The notes: generated from the sequence alone by a model not told the origin. A stretch of 64,000 nt of DNA from Rhizobiales bacterium 63-22 (GCA_001898995.1 MKVZ01000019.1:168084-232083); one strand, 5' to 3'. Counted from the first letter of the stretch, positions 52,190 to 61,211 are shown. Numbers and translations: made by a program.

Positions 52190-53088
52190 CTTTCAAGAAA
52201 CAGGCTGCGGGCGCTTTCCACGATGCAGTCCGCCAGCGCCTGAAAATCCTTGTGGCGGCGGCTCTGCCGCCGCCAGAAGAGCGCAATCTCGCGCTTCGGC
52301 TGTTCGCCCCTGAACGGCACCACGCGCATATGGTTGTTGCGCGCTTCGGCGCGCACCGCGATTTCGGGGATCAGCGTCAGCCCCATGCCGTGGCTGACCA
52401 TCTGCAACAGCGTCGCCATGCTGGTGGCGCCGTATTTCACCAGCCGGCGCTGCGGCAGCGCGCAGACCGCAAGCGCCTGATCGCGCAGGCAATGGCCTTC
52501 CTCCAGCAGGAGCAGCCGGTCCATCACCGCGCGGTCCTCGGTCATGGGCGAGGTCAGCACCGTATGGTCGTCGCTGGCGGTGGCGATGAGAAAACGGTCG
52601 TCGAAAAGCTTGCGGCGGGCAAGGCTGTCGTCCTCGATGGGTAGGGCCGCGACGATCGCGTCGATCTCACCGGCATGAAGTTCCTCCATGAGACGCGCCG
52701 TCACGTTCTCGCGCAGTTCGAGGCGGAAGGAGGGATGCCTTTCCTGCAAGAGCGGCACCAGAACCGGCACCAGATAGGGCGCAACGGTGGGAATCATGCC
52801 GAGTCTGACCCGCGTCTGCAGCAGGCCCCGGCTCTGGGCCGCGATCTCTTCCAGCGCATGCAGTTCGCCCAAAATCGCGCGTACGCCCGGCAGAAGCGCC
52901 TCGCCAAGCTCCGTCATCAGCACATGGCGCTGCGACCGCTCGAAAAGCGGCCCACCCGCCAGCGCCTCCATTTCCGCGATCTGCGCGGACAGCGCGGGCT
53001 GGGAGACATGGGCGAGTTCGGCGGCCTTGCGAAAGTGCAGCGTCGAGGCGAGCGCATCGAAATAGCGCATCTGGCGGATCGTGAACAT
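52171..53088 (-). CDS. oxyR: Hydrogen peroxide sensor OxyR (LysR family)
   Basis: 305 residues. N-terminal LysR helix-turn-helix (TIRQMRYFDALASTLHFRKA, 20 residues, and VSQPALSAQIAEME). Both redox cysteines are present, Cys200 and Cys209, in EEGHCLRDQALAVCALP. The match to OxyR is therefore strong. It is divergent from katA, and a perfect palindrome overlaps its start codon. Confidence 0.94.
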   Translation of the reverse strand: MFTIRQMRYFDALASTLHFRKAAELAHVSQPALSAQIAEMEALAGGPLFERSQRHVLMTELGEALLPGVRAILGELHALEEIAAQSRGLLQTRVRLGMIPTVAPYLVPVLVPLLQERHPSFRLELRENVTARLMEELHAGEIDAIVAALPIEDDSLARRKLFDDRFLIATASDDHTVLTSPMTEDRAVMDRLLLLEEGHCLRDQALAVCALPQRRLVKYGATSMATLLQMVSHGMGLTLIPEIAVRAEARNNHMRVVPFRGEQPKREIALFWRRQSRRHKDFQALADCIVESARSLFLESYMPPG

Positions 53089-53126
53089 GATAGGAAAAAC
53101 CTATCATGAATAATCGGAAAAGCAAT
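53087..53126. promoter_or_regulatory. Candidate OxyR tetramer binding site between oxyR and katA
   Basis: Perfect palindrome ATGATAGG-aaaaa-CCTATCAT (53087-53107). Its core ATAG-N7-CTAT is followed after exactly 7 bp by AATC-N7-CAAT (53112-53126), matching the spacing of the four-element OxyR consensus. The site touches the oxyR start codon, so oxyR is probably autoregulated. Confidence 0.7.
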
Positions 53127-53258
53127 TGGAGATTATGATTAGAATAGGTCTAGTCTGGCTCCGTTACCACGCCACGGCGTCGCGGACTTTGTGTTGCGCC
53201 GCGCTGCAAGCAAGGCTGAGTTTTGGTTCAACGGATTGTTTTTCAGGAGGATATTCCC

Positions 53259-54758
53259 ATGGCAGACCGACCCACCCTGACGACGAGCGCCGGCGCGCCG
53301 GTGCCGGACAACCAGAATACGCTCACGGCGGGTGAGCGTGGCCCGGTCCTGTTGCAGGACTACCAGCTCATCGAGAAACTGGCGCATCAGAACCGCGAGC
53401 GCATCCCCGAGCGCGTGGTTCACGCCAAGGGCTGGGGCGCGCATGGCACGCTCACCATCACCGGCGACATTTCGCGATACACCAAGGCTAAGGCCTTGCA
53501 GCCCGGCGCACGCACGCCGATGATCGCGCGCTTTTCCACCGTCGCGGGCGAGATGGGCGCGGCCGATGCCGAGCGCGACGTGCGCGGCTTCGCGCTGAAA
53601 TTCTACACCGAGGAAGGCAACTGGGATCTGGTCGGCAACAATACGCCGGTCTTCTTCGTGCGCGATCCGCTGAAATTCCCGGATTTCATCCATACCCAGA
53701 AGCGTCATCCGAAGACCAACCTGCGTTCGGCCACCGCCATGTGGGATTTCTGGTCGCTGTCGCCGGAAAGCCTGCATCAGGTGACGATCCTGATGTCGGA
53801 TCGCGGCCTGCCGACCGATGTGCGCCACATGAACGGATACGGCTCGCACACCTATTCCTTCTGGAACGATCGCGGCGAACGCTATTGGGTCAAGTTCCAC
53901 TTCAAGACCCTGCAGGGCCATCGCCACTGGACCAATGCGGAAGCCGAGAAGGTGATCGGCCGCACGCGCGAATCCACGCAGGAAGACCTCTACACCTCCA
54001 TCGAGAAGGGCGAATTCCCGAAATGGAAGGTGCAGGTGCAGATCATGCCGGAACTGGACGCCGAGAAGACGTCCTATAACCCGTTCGATCTCACCAAGGT
54101 CTGGCCGCATGCGGATTATCCGCCGATCGACATCGGCGTCATGGAGCTGAACCGCAACCCGGAGAATTATTTCACCGAGATCGAGAACGCGGCCTTTTCG
54201 CCGTCCAACATCGTGCCGGGCATCAGCTATTCGCCCGACAAGATGTTGCAGGCGCGCGTCTTCTCCTATGCCGACGCGCATCGCCATCGCCTGGGCACCC
54301 ATTACGAGACGATCCCGGTCAACAAGCCGAAATGCCCGGTGCACAATTATAACCGCGACGGACAGATGAACGTCTATGGCGGTATCAGCACCGGAAATCC
54401 CGACGCCTATTACGAGCCGAACTCGTTCAACGGGCCGGTGGAGCAGCCCGCCGCCAAGGAGCCGCCGCTGCGCATTTCCGGCGATGCGGCGCGCTACGAC
54501 CACCGCGTCGGCAATGACGATTATTCGCAGCCGCGCGCGCTGTTCAACCTGTTCGACGCGGGTGAGAAGCATCGCCTGTTCTCCAACATCGCCGCCGCCA
54601 TGGGCGGGGTGCCGGAATATATCGTGGAGCGCCAGCTTGTCCATTTCCGGCGCATCCATCCCGATTACGAGGCCGGCGTGCGCAAGGCGCTGCACGATGC
54701 GCATGGCTATCAGGCCAACACCATCGCCGTCGAGGAAGAGGTGGGCGCGGCCGAATAA
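53259..54758 (+). CDS. katA: Monofunctional heme catalase
   Basis: 499 residues from the ATG at 53259 (CAGGAGG 9 nt upstream). Clade with small subunits. Distal His55 in RVVHAKGWGAHG, Asn127/128 in DLVGNNTPVFFVRDP, and the proximal heme Tyr in ARVFSYADAHRHRLG. NADPH-binding residues around SDRGLPTDVRHMNGYGSHTY (20 residues) are typical. It dismutates H2O2 and is expected to be OxyR-controlled. No signal peptide, so cytoplasmic unless exported by another route. Confidence 0.96.
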   Translation: MADRPTLTTSAGAPVPDNQNTLTAGERGPVLLQDYQLIEKLAHQNRERIPERVVHAKGWGAHGTLTITGDISRYTKAKALQPGARTPMIARFSTVAGEMGAADAERDVRGFALKFYTEEGNWDLVGNNTPVFFVRDPLKFPDFIHTQKRHPKTNLRSATAMWDFWSLSPESLHQVTILMSDRGLPTDVRHMNGYGSHTYSFWNDRGERYWVKFHFKTLQGHRHWTNAEAEKVIGRTRESTQEDLYTSIEKGEFPKWKVQVQIMPELDAEKTSYNPFDLTKVWPHADYPPIDIGVMELNRNPENYFTEIENAAFSPSNIVPGISYSPDKMLQARVFSYADAHRHRLGTHYETIPVNKPKCPVHNYNRDGQMNVYGGISTGNPDAYYEPNSFNGPVEQPAAKEPPLRISGDAARYDHRVGNDDYSQPRALFNLFDAGEKHRLFSNIAAAMGGVPEYIVERQLVHFRRIHPDYEAGVRKALHDAHGYQANTIAVEEEVGAAE

Positions 54759-54789
54759 GGCCGCCCTTTCTTCTTCTGCAAAGTTCAAC

Positions 54790-54813
54790 AGCCGGGGCGC
54801 TCGCGCCCCGGCT
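54790..54813 (+). terminator. Terminator after katA
   Basis: 11-bp stem AGCCGGGGCGC (54790-54800) / GCGCCCCGGCT (54803-54813) with a tiny loop TC, followed by TTGTTGT. Confidence 0.75.
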
Positions 54814-54887
54814 TTGTTGTGATTTGCCGATTGCCTTTTCCCCGCAAGGAAGGCTATGCCCGGACAGGTCAGTTTTAAGGAGAGGCG

Positions 54888-56177
54888 ATGCGGCTTGGCG
54901 GACGGCTACAGGCGGCGATAGAGGTTCTGGGCGAGACGGAAGCGGGCAAGCGCCCGGCCTCCGACGTGCTGAAGGACTGGGGCGCAGCGCACCGCTTCGC
55001 CGGTGCGGGCGACCGCGCGGTGATCGGCAACATCGTCTATGACGCGCTGCGGCGCAGGCTTTCCATCGCATGGCGTATGGATTGCGACGACGCCCGCGCG
55101 CTGGCCTATGGCGCGCTTCTGGCCGATGGCGGCATGGATATGGCGGTCATCGACGCCGCGCTCGACGGCGACAGATTCGCGCCCGAACCGCTCGAAGCCG
55201 CCTGCCGCGCCGCATGGGCGGGCCGCGATCTCGCCGACGCACCCGACCATATCCGCGCCGACGTGTCTGAATGGTGCGCGCCTTCGCTCGAAGCCCTGTT
55301 CGGCGCGGACTGGGTCGAGGAGGGCAGGGCGCTCGCCGCCCGTCCGCCGGTCGATTTGCGCGTCAACGCGCTGAAGGCGAAGCCGGAACAGGTGCTGGCC
55401 GCGCTCGAAAAGGCCGGGGCCGCGCCCGCGCCCTTTCTCACACAAGCCTTGCGCATTCCGCCTATCGAAGCATTGGGCCGTCATCCCAATGTGCAGGGCG
55501 AGGCCGCCTTTCTCGACGGCTGGTTCGAGGTGCAGGATCTCGGCTCGCAACTGGCCGCGCTTTACGCGGACGCGAAGCCGGGCGAGCAGGTGCTCGATTA
55601 TTGCGCCGGTGCGGGCGGCAAGACGCTGGCGCTCGCCGCCGCCATGGGCAATAGCGGCCAGATTCATGCCTATGACGCCGAGCGTGCCCGGCTTTCGCCC
55701 ATGCATGAGCGTTTGCAGCGCGCGGGCGTGCGCAACACGCAGGTCTATGGCGACCTCGCCGAACTGGAGCCGCTCACCGGCAGGATGGACCTCGTGCTGA
55801 CCGATGCGCCCTGCACCGGCTCCGGCACATGGCGGCGCAGGCCGGACGCCAAATGGCGTCTCACCGCGCAGCAGCTCGACCGCCGTGTGCAGGACCAGCG
55901 CGAAGTGCTTGATTCCGCTAGCCGATTCGTCAGGCCGGGTGGGCGGCTCGCTTATGTGACCTGCTCGCTGTTCGCCGAGGAAAACACCGCGCAGGTGAGC
56001 CGATTCTTGGCGCAGAATCCCGATTTCAGCGAGGTTGCGCCCCGGCCGCTCTGGGAAGGGATCGCGCCGGGTGCGGAAAAAAATAAGCCTGTCTTTCCGG
56101 CGCATGGCTGCGTATTCTCGCCTTGGTCCACCGATACGGACGGGTTTTATGTGAGCCTTCTGCAAAGAAGCCAGTAA
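54888..56177 (+). CDS. RsmB/NOP-family RNA cytosine-C5 methyltransferase
   Basis: 429 residues. SAM-binding motif I VLDYCAGAGGKTLALAAAMG (20 residues), motif IV DAPCTGSGTWRRRPD with one catalytic Cys, and motif VI YVTCSLFAEEN with the second Cys. An N-terminal NusB-like helical part precedes it. It methylates rRNA cytosine in the cytoplasm, most likely 16S, though the target site cannot be stated. AAGGAG precedes the ATG. First gene of a co-directional series with the thioesterase, nucleosidase and guaA. Confidence 0.88.
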   Translation: MRLGGRLQAAIEVLGETEAGKRPASDVLKDWGAAHRFAGAGDRAVIGNIVYDALRRRLSIAWRMDCDDARALAYGALLADGGMDMAVIDAALDGDRFAPEPLEAACRAAWAGRDLADAPDHIRADVSEWCAPSLEALFGADWVEEGRALAARPPVDLRVNALKAKPEQVLAALEKAGAAPAPFLTQALRIPPIEALGRHPNVQGEAAFLDGWFEVQDLGSQLAALYADAKPGEQVLDYCAGAGGKTLALAAAMGNSGQIHAYDAERARLSPMHERLQRAGVRNTQVYGDLAELEPLTGRMDLVLTDAPCTGSGTWRRRPDAKWRLTAQQLDRRVQDQREVLDSASRFVRPGGRLAYVTCSLFAEENTAQVSRFLAQNPDFSEVAPRPLWEGIAPGAEKNKPVFPAHGCVFSPWSTDTDGFYVSLLQRSQ

Positions 56178-56189
56178 TCGGGGAATACG

Positions 56190-56642
56190 ATGCCGCAAAA
56201 CCGCGTAGCCGAGCCGGATTTCAGGGAGCGCGTCGAGGCGAGTTTCGCCCGGCAGGCGGCGATGAAGCTGATCGGCGCGGAGCTGACGCGCTGCGAGCCG
56301 GGCATCGTCGAAGTGGAGATGCCCTTCCGTGGGGAACTGACCCAGCAGCACGGCTTTCTCCATGCGGGCATGATTTCCGCAGCACTTGATGCCGCCTGCG
56401 GCTATGCCGCTTTGTCGCTGATGCCTCCCGACGCGGCGGTGCTGACGATCGAGTTCAAGGTCAATCTGCTCGCTCCCGGCAAGGGCGAGCGTTTCCTGTT
56501 TCGCGGCGAGGTCACCAAGCCCGGCCGCACCATCATGGTCAGCGACGGACAGGCCTTCGCCGTGACGGACACGGAAGTCCGCCTCATCGCCACCATGACC
56601 GGCACGATGATGGTGGTGCAGGACCGCAACCTGCAAGGATAG
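56190..56642 (+). CDS. PaaI-type hotdog-fold thioesterase
   Basis: 150 residues of the hotdog fold. The PaaI-like catalytic region is GELTQQHGFLHAGMISAALD (20 residues) with the typical HGG-like HAGM turn, followed by AACGYAALSLMP and LTIEFKVNLLAPGKGERFLF (20 residues). It hydrolyses acyl-CoA esters; substrate unknown. 12 bp after the methyltransferase gene, so probably co-transcribed. Confidence 0.85.
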   Translation: MPQNRVAEPDFRERVEASFARQAAMKLIGAELTRCEPGIVEVEMPFRGELTQQHGFLHAGMISAALDAACGYAALSLMPPDAAVLTIEFKVNLLAPGKGERFLFRGEVTKPGRTIMVSDGQAFAVTDTEVRLIATMTGTMMVVQDRNLQG

Positions 56643-56703
56643 TTCGGTTTCTGTTGAAGACGGATCGCCGGCCGTGAAAGTCCGGAAATCGAAGGAAAAC
56701 AGA

Positions 56704-57381
56704 ATGATCAAGACAGTCGCGGGCAAGCGCCTTCTCTATGTCATGGCGGTGGATCTGGAATATGGACCCCATCTGTCGCGGCTTTTCACGCCGGTGATGA
56801 TCGGCGTCGGGCCGGTGGAAGCGGCGGTCAATCTCACCCGTGCCTTGGCGCAACTCAGGCAGGCGGGCGAGGAGCCCGACCTCGTGGTCTCGCTCGGCTC
56901 GGCCGGTTCGGCGAAGCTGCCGCAGGCCGACATTTTTCAGGTGTCGTCCGTCTCCTATCGCGACATGGACGCCTCGCCGCTGGGCGTGGAAAAGGGCCGC
57001 ACGCCGTTTCTCGACCTGCCCGTCACCGTCGATCTGCCCTATCGCGTTCCCGGCCTCGCCAGCGCCTCGCTGTCGACGGGCGGCAATGTCGTCTCCGGCG
57101 CGGCCTATGCGGGCATCGACGCCGACATGGTGGACATGGAGACCTTCGCCTGCCTGCGTGCCTGCCAGACCTTCGGTGCGCCGCTTCTGGGCCTGCGCGG
57201 CATATCCGACGGTGCGGCGGAGCTGACCCATTTCATGGACTGGCGGCAATATCTCCACATCATCGACGAGAAACTGGCCGTCGCTGTGGAGCAACTGGAA
57301 ACGGCCGTCGCGGAGGGGCTGCTGGCGGCTCCTGACACGGTTGTGTCAGGACGGGCCGCTTTTTCGCCGCTCGCCTGTTGA
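56704..57381 (+). CDS. 5'-methylthioadenosine/S-adenosylhomocysteine nucleosidase-like protein
   Basis: 225 residues from the ATG at 56704 (AAGGA upstream). Phosphorylase-fold motifs: IGVGPVEAAVNLTRAL, VVSLGSAGSAKL, VDMETFACLRACQTFGAPLL (20 residues, substrate-site ME) and LRGISDGAAE with the catalytic Asp. It should cleave MTA or SAH to adenine, which the Ade enzyme encoded elsewhere could then use. A perfect 8-bp hairpin (57331-57338 / 57343-57350) is inside its 3' coding end. Confidence 0.85.
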   Translation: MIKTVAGKRLLYVMAVDLEYGPHLSRLFTPVMIGVGPVEAAVNLTRALAQLRQAGEEPDLVVSLGSAGSAKLPQADIFQVSSVSYRDMDASPLGVEKGRTPFLDLPVTVDLPYRVPGLASASLSTGGNVVSGAAYAGIDADMVDMETFACLRACQTFGAPLLGLRGISDGAAELTHFMDWRQYLHIIDEKLAVAVEQLETAVAEGLLAAPDTVVSGRAAFSPLAC

Positions 57382-57443
57382 GCGCCCTGCGGATAGCTCA
57401 TATAGACGTTGCATCCCCACTCTTTTTTCAATAGACGCTGCGC

Positions 57444-59006
57444 ATGAGCACCACGGCACATCCCGACACAATTCTCATCATCGACTTTGGCAGTCAGGTC
57501 ACGCAGTTGATCGCGCGCCGCGTGCGCGAGGCCAATGTCTATTGCGAAATCGTTCCGTTCCAGTTGGCGGAAGAGGCTTTCCGGCGGTTGAATCCGAAAG
57601 GCGTGATCCTTTCCGGCAGCCCGCATTCCACCGTCGACATCGGTTCCCCGCGCGCCCCGCAATCGGTGTTCGAGGCGGGCATCCCCGTTCTCGGCATCTG
57701 CTATGGCGAGCAGACCATCTGCGCCCAGCTCGGCGGCAAGGTGGAAAGCGGCCATGACCGCGAATTCGGCCGCGCGTTCCTCGACGTGCAGGAAGACAGC
57801 CCGCTCTTCGCAGGCATATGGGCCAAGGGCACGCGCCATCAGGTGTGGATGAGCCATGGCGACCGCGTCACTGCGCTGCCCGAAGGCTTCACCATCATCG
57901 GCACCTCGCCGAATGCGCCTTTCGCGGCCATCGCCGACGAGAAGCGCAAATATTACGGCGTGCAGTTCCACCCCGAAGTGGTGCATACGCCGGACGGCGC
58001 GAAGCTGTTGCAGAATTTCGTCCACCGCATCGTCGGCGTGAAGCCGGGCTGGACCATGGGTGCTTATCGCGAACAGGCCGTCGCGGCGATCCGCAAGCAA
58101 GTCGGTTCGGGCAAGGTGATCTGCGCGCTTTCGGGCGGCGTGGATTCCTCCGTCGCGGCCCTTCTGGCGCATGAGGCGGTCGGCGACCAGTTGACCTGCA
58201 TCCTCGTCGACCATGGCCTGATGCGCAAGAACGAAGCGGCGCAAGTGGTTGAAATGTTTCATGAACATTACAACCTGCCGCTGATCCTCGTGGACGCCGC
58301 CGACCGCTTCATCGGCGAGCTGGAAGGCGAGAGCGACCCGGAAAAGAAGCGCAAGACCATCGGCCGCCTGTTCATCGAAGTGTTCGAGGAAGAGGCGAAG
58401 AAGCTCGGCGGCGCGGATTTCCTCGTGCAGGGCACGCTCTATCCGGACGTGATCGAAAGCGTTTCCTTCACCGGCGGCCCGTCGGTGACGATCAAGTCGC
58501 ACCACAATGTCGGCGGCCTACCGGAACGCATGAAGATGCAACTGGTCGAGCCGCTGCGCGAACTGTTCAAGGACGAAGTGCGTCTGCTCGGCAAGGAACT
58601 CGGCCTGCCGGAGAGCTTCATCGGCCGCCATCCGTTCCCCGGACCGGGCCTCGCCATCCGCTGTCCCGGCGGCGTGACGCGCGAGAAGCTGGAAATCCTG
58701 CGCGAGGCCGACGCGATCTATCTCGACGAAATCCGCAAGGCCGGCCTCTACGACGCCATCTGGCAGGCCTTCGCCGTGCTCCTGCCGGTGCAGACGGTGG
58801 GCGTGATGGGCGACGGCCGTACCTACGAATTCGTCTGCGCGCTGCGCGCGGTGACCTCGGTCGACGGTATGACGGCGGATTTCTACCACTACGACATGAA
58901 CTTCCTCGGCAACGCCGCAACCCGTATCATCAACGAAGTCCGCGGCATCAACCGTGTCGTTTATGATGTGACGTCCAAGCCGCCCGGCACGATCGAGTGG
59001 GAATGA
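57444..59006 (+). CDS. guaA: GMP synthase (glutamine-hydrolysing)
   Basis: 520 residues. Glutaminase domain with catalytic Cys in GIPVLGICYGEQ and His/Glu in YYGVQFHPEVVHT. Then the PP-loop ATP pyrophosphatase SGGVDSSVAALLAHEA and the C-terminal dimer domain ending SKPPGTIEWE. It converts XMP to GMP. Ribosome site is weak. An integrase gene starts 294 bp after its stop on the same strand, and the guaA 3' end is a known integration site, so the last guaA codons are probably part of attL. Confidence 0.96.
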   Translation: MSTTAHPDTILIIDFGSQVTQLIARRVREANVYCEIVPFQLAEEAFRRLNPKGVILSGSPHSTVDIGSPRAPQSVFEAGIPVLGICYGEQTICAQLGGKVESGHDREFGRAFLDVQEDSPLFAGIWAKGTRHQVWMSHGDRVTALPEGFTIIGTSPNAPFAAIADEKRKYYGVQFHPEVVHTPDGAKLLQNFVHRIVGVKPGWTMGAYREQAVAAIRKQVGSGKVICALSGGVDSSVAALLAHEAVGDQLTCILVDHGLMRKNEAAQVVEMFHEHYNLPLILVDAADRFIGELEGESDPEKKRKTIGRLFIEVFEEEAKKLGGADFLVQGTLYPDVIESVSFTGGPSVTIKSHHNVGGLPERMKMQLVEPLRELFKDEVRLLGKELGLPESFIGRHPFPGPGLAIRCPGGVTREKLEILREADAIYLDEIRKAGLYDAIWQAFAVLLPVQTVGVMGDGRTYEFVCALRAVTSVDGMTADFYHYDMNFLGNAATRIINEVRGINRVVYDVTSKPPGTIEWE

Positions 59007-59081
59007 TTCAGGCCCCTCCGAGCGTATCCAAATTTACGCTAAGATACGACCTAACGCACTGAAAATAAAAATAAATCTCTC

Positions 59082-59283
59082 CTATGCCTATCGATGCCTA
59101 TCGGTGGGCATAGATCGCGTTCGGCGGCCTTGGTGACGGGCCTCGCCCCCATTGCTCAACCGGAAAAACGAAAGTACCGTCAGGTCAGCAGAGGCCAATG
59201 ACGGTACTTTTTTCGAACTAATGCACTGAAATACAAGAATTTTCGACGCTATCGGCCTCCAAAAACTGCGTGACGGTACTTTT
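59082..59283. repeat. Recombination-site-like repeat cluster before the integrase
   Basis: The guaA-int gap (294 bp) has no gene. A tandem 10-bp repeat ATGCCTATCG x2 (59084-59103) sits inside CTATGCC (59082-59088) / GGCATAG (59107-59113). TGACGGTACTTT occurs three times: inverted as AAAGTACCGTCA (59171-59182) and direct at 59199-59210 and 59271-59282. The first pair forms a 12-bp hairpin followed by Ts. Two GCACTGAAAATA-like segments (59056, 59223) also recur. These may be integrase or excisionase arm sites. Confidence 0.6.
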
Positions 59284-59300
59284 CCGCAAGGAGGCCCGAA

Positions 59301-60557
59301 ATGTTGACCGATGCAGCACTCAAGTGCTTGAAACCAAAAGCCAAAATGTACAAGGTGTCCGATCGTGACGGCATGTATGTGCGCGTCGCCCCGTCGGGCG
59401 CCATCTCATTCAGGCTCGACTATCGGCTGAACGGCAGGCGGGAGACCGTCTATCTCGGCAGATATGCCCGTGACGGAATATCGCTCGCGAGGGCTCGCGA
59501 GCTATGCATCGACGCGCGGCGTGCGATCGCCGAGGGGCGGTCTCCCGCCATCGAGAAGCAGCGCGAAAAGCGTCGGATCAAGGAAGCAAAGAGTTTCGGC
59601 CAGTTCGGCGAGAAGTGGCTGACCAGTGCGACGATGGCCGATAGCACGCGCGCGATGCGGCGCTCCATCTTCGAACGCGAACTCATGCCCGTCTGGCGGA
59701 ATCGTCTCCTGACGGAGATCACGCCCGATGACCTGCGCGCTCACTGCGGCAAGATCGTCGAACGCGGCGCGCCTGCGACCGCCATCCATGTGCGGGATAT
59801 CCTGAAGCAGATTTACGGCTTTGCCATTCTTCATCGCGAGAAGGTCGCCAATCCGGCCGATGACGTCGGCCCGGCCTCGATCGCTACCTTTACGCCGAAA
59901 GATCGCGCGCTTTCGCCTGCAGAGATACGCATCATGTTCAAGCAGCTCGAGCATGTTGCGACGCTGCCGACGATCCGCCTCGGTATGAAGCTCTACCTCC
60001 TCACCATGGTCCGGAAGAGCGAGTTGCAGGATGCAGTTTGGGACGAGATCGATTTCGACAACGGTGTCTGGACCATCCCGAAGGAGCGCATGAAGCGGTC
60101 GAAGCCGCACAACGTCTACCTGTGCCGACAGACGTTAGACATCATGATCGCGCTCAAGACCTGCTCCGGCAACTCCCGATACCTGCTGCCCTCCCGGTAC
60201 GACGCGGACGCGCCCATGTCTCGCGCGACCTTCAATCGAATCACCTACGCCGTCGTCGAACAGGCGAAGAAGGAAGGGCTGTCGCTGGAGCCTTTCACGG
60301 TCCATGATCTGCGGCGAACGGGCTCGACGCTGTTAAACGAGCTGGGCTTTAACAGCGACTGGATCGAAAAGTGCCTGGCGCACGAAGACGGGCGTTCGTC
60401 GTGCGGCGTCTATAACAAGGCCGAGTATGAGGTGCAGCGTCGGCATATGATGCAGCAGTGGGCGGATACCGTGGATGCTTGGATCGACGGTCGTAAATAT
60501 GCCCCCACGCTTTTGCCGCAAGCTATGCCCTTGATGGAGCTTGATCCCGCCCTTTGA
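59301..60557 (+). CDS. Tyrosine-type site-specific integrase (P4-like, DUF4102 N-domain)
   Basis: 418 residues; AAGGAGG 6 nt before the ATG. N-terminal DUF4102 arm-binding domain (residues 1-90: YVRVAPSGAISFRLDYRLNG, 20 residues, and YLGRYARDGISLARARELC), a core-binding domain (about 100-190), then the catalytic domain with Arg238 (LTMVRKSEL), His335/Arg338 (HDLRRTGSTLL), His361 (LAHEDGR) and Tyr371 (VYNKAEY). It integrates and helps excise the element, with the guaA 3' end as probable target. A terminator overlaps its stop. Confidence 0.95.
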   Translation: MLTDAALKCLKPKAKMYKVSDRDGMYVRVAPSGAISFRLDYRLNGRRETVYLGRYARDGISLARARELCIDARRAIAEGRSPAIEKQREKRRIKEAKSFGQFGEKWLTSATMADSTRAMRRSIFERELMPVWRNRLLTEITPDDLRAHCGKIVERGAPATAIHVRDILKQIYGFAILHREKVANPADDVGPASIATFTPKDRALSPAEIRIMFKQLEHVATLPTIRLGMKLYLLTMVRKSELQDAVWDEIDFDNGVWTIPKERMKRSKPHNVYLCRQTLDIMIALKTCSGNSRYLLPSRYDADAPMSRATFNRITYAVVEQAKKEGLSLEPFTVHDLRRTGSTLLNELGFNSDWIEKCLAHEDGRSSCGVYNKAEYEVQRRHMMQQWADTVDAWIDGRKYAPTLLPQAMPLMELDPAL

Positions 60558-60807
60558 CCGGGCGGGTTTTTCGCTTGGTGACGTCAGGGTGCTGTGCTCG
60601 ACGGATCGGGGCAGCCCGCCGTGCCGTGAGCCAAGCCTCGACCTCGACCAGGTCCCAAACGATACACCGTGGCGAGAGCGCGAACCGACGGGGAAACTCG
60701 CCACGCTGCTCCATCTCATAAATCGTGCTGTCAGCCATCGGCACCATCTCTCGCAGTTGGTGACGTCGAATCGTTCTTCGAATCTGCGGAGGTTCTGTCT
60801 TCGCCAT
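60523..60807 (-). CDS. AlpA-type excisionase/regulator
   Basis: 94-residue small DNA-binding protein with AGGAG 8 nt before the ATG. The MerR-like helix-turn-helix AlpA motif covers residues 10-60: RRTIRRHQLREMVPMADSTI (20 residues), YEMEQRGEFPRRFALSPRCI (20 residues) and VWDLVEVEAWLTARR. A basic tail follows. In integrative elements such genes act as excisionase or activate int. Convergent with int (35-bp overlap). A paralogous, broken copy lies upstream. Confidence 0.9.
   Translation of the reverse strand: MAKTEPPQIRRTIRRHQLREMVPMADSTIYEMEQRGEFPRRFALSPRCIVWDLVEVEAWLTARRAAPIRRAQHPDVTKRKTRPVKGRDQAPSRA
60546..60571 (+). terminator. Rho-independent terminator overlapping the integrase stop
   Basis: Perfect 7-bp stem CCCGCCC (60546-60552) / GGGCGGG (60560-60566) with loop TTTGACC, followed by TTTTT. 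The stop codon (60555-60557) lies in the loop. The same bases encode the tail of the convergent AlpA gene. Confidence 0.9.
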
Positions 60808-60826
60808 GCTCGATCTCCTTGTTTGC

Positions 60827-61211
60827 TCAGGCGATTGAGAACGATAGATGCTGATACTGGAAGCCCTTTCGAAATGCCGTGCGGTATTCGGAGGCTATGG
60901 CGTACACATCGGCGGGTTCTTCTTGACTGCCAGGTGCAGCATAGGGGCAGACAGGCGCTGATGGACAAGCTCGAAAAGTGGGGGCTCGGCGGCGCTCTTC
61001 AAGCCAAGCCTCCACTTCGCTGAGATCCCACACGACGGTTCGAGAGGTCAGGTAGAAGCGCTGCGGAAACTCGCCGCGTTGCTCCCATGCCGTAAATGGT
61101 CGTGTCGGCCAGGGGGACGATCTCGCGAAGCTGGTGCCTGCGGATGGTGCGTTTGCTGAGAGGGCCGGTGTCTGGCTCATCGTCCAGCGCCACCGTCGTC
61201 GATTCCGTCAT
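60827..61211 (-). pseudogene. Frameshifted second AlpA-type gene
   Basis: The start (61211) encodes MTESTTVALDDEP then RTIRRHQLREIVPLADTTIY and GM, close to the intact AlpA neighbour. The remainder, EQRGEFPQRFYLTSRTVVWD (20 residues) with LSEVEAWLEERR, continues in the next frame. Removing one G from the GGG at 61084-61086 (minus strand) joins the two parts as GMEQRGEF. A single-base insertion has therefore broken the gene, or this is a sequencing error. Confidence 0.82.

Noticed and set aside
57331..57350. Perfect 8-bp hairpin CCTGACAC-GGTT-GTGTCAGG near the end of the nucleosidase gene
   Set aside because: It lies within coding sequence, has no T-run, and could be chance; no regulatory context was seen.
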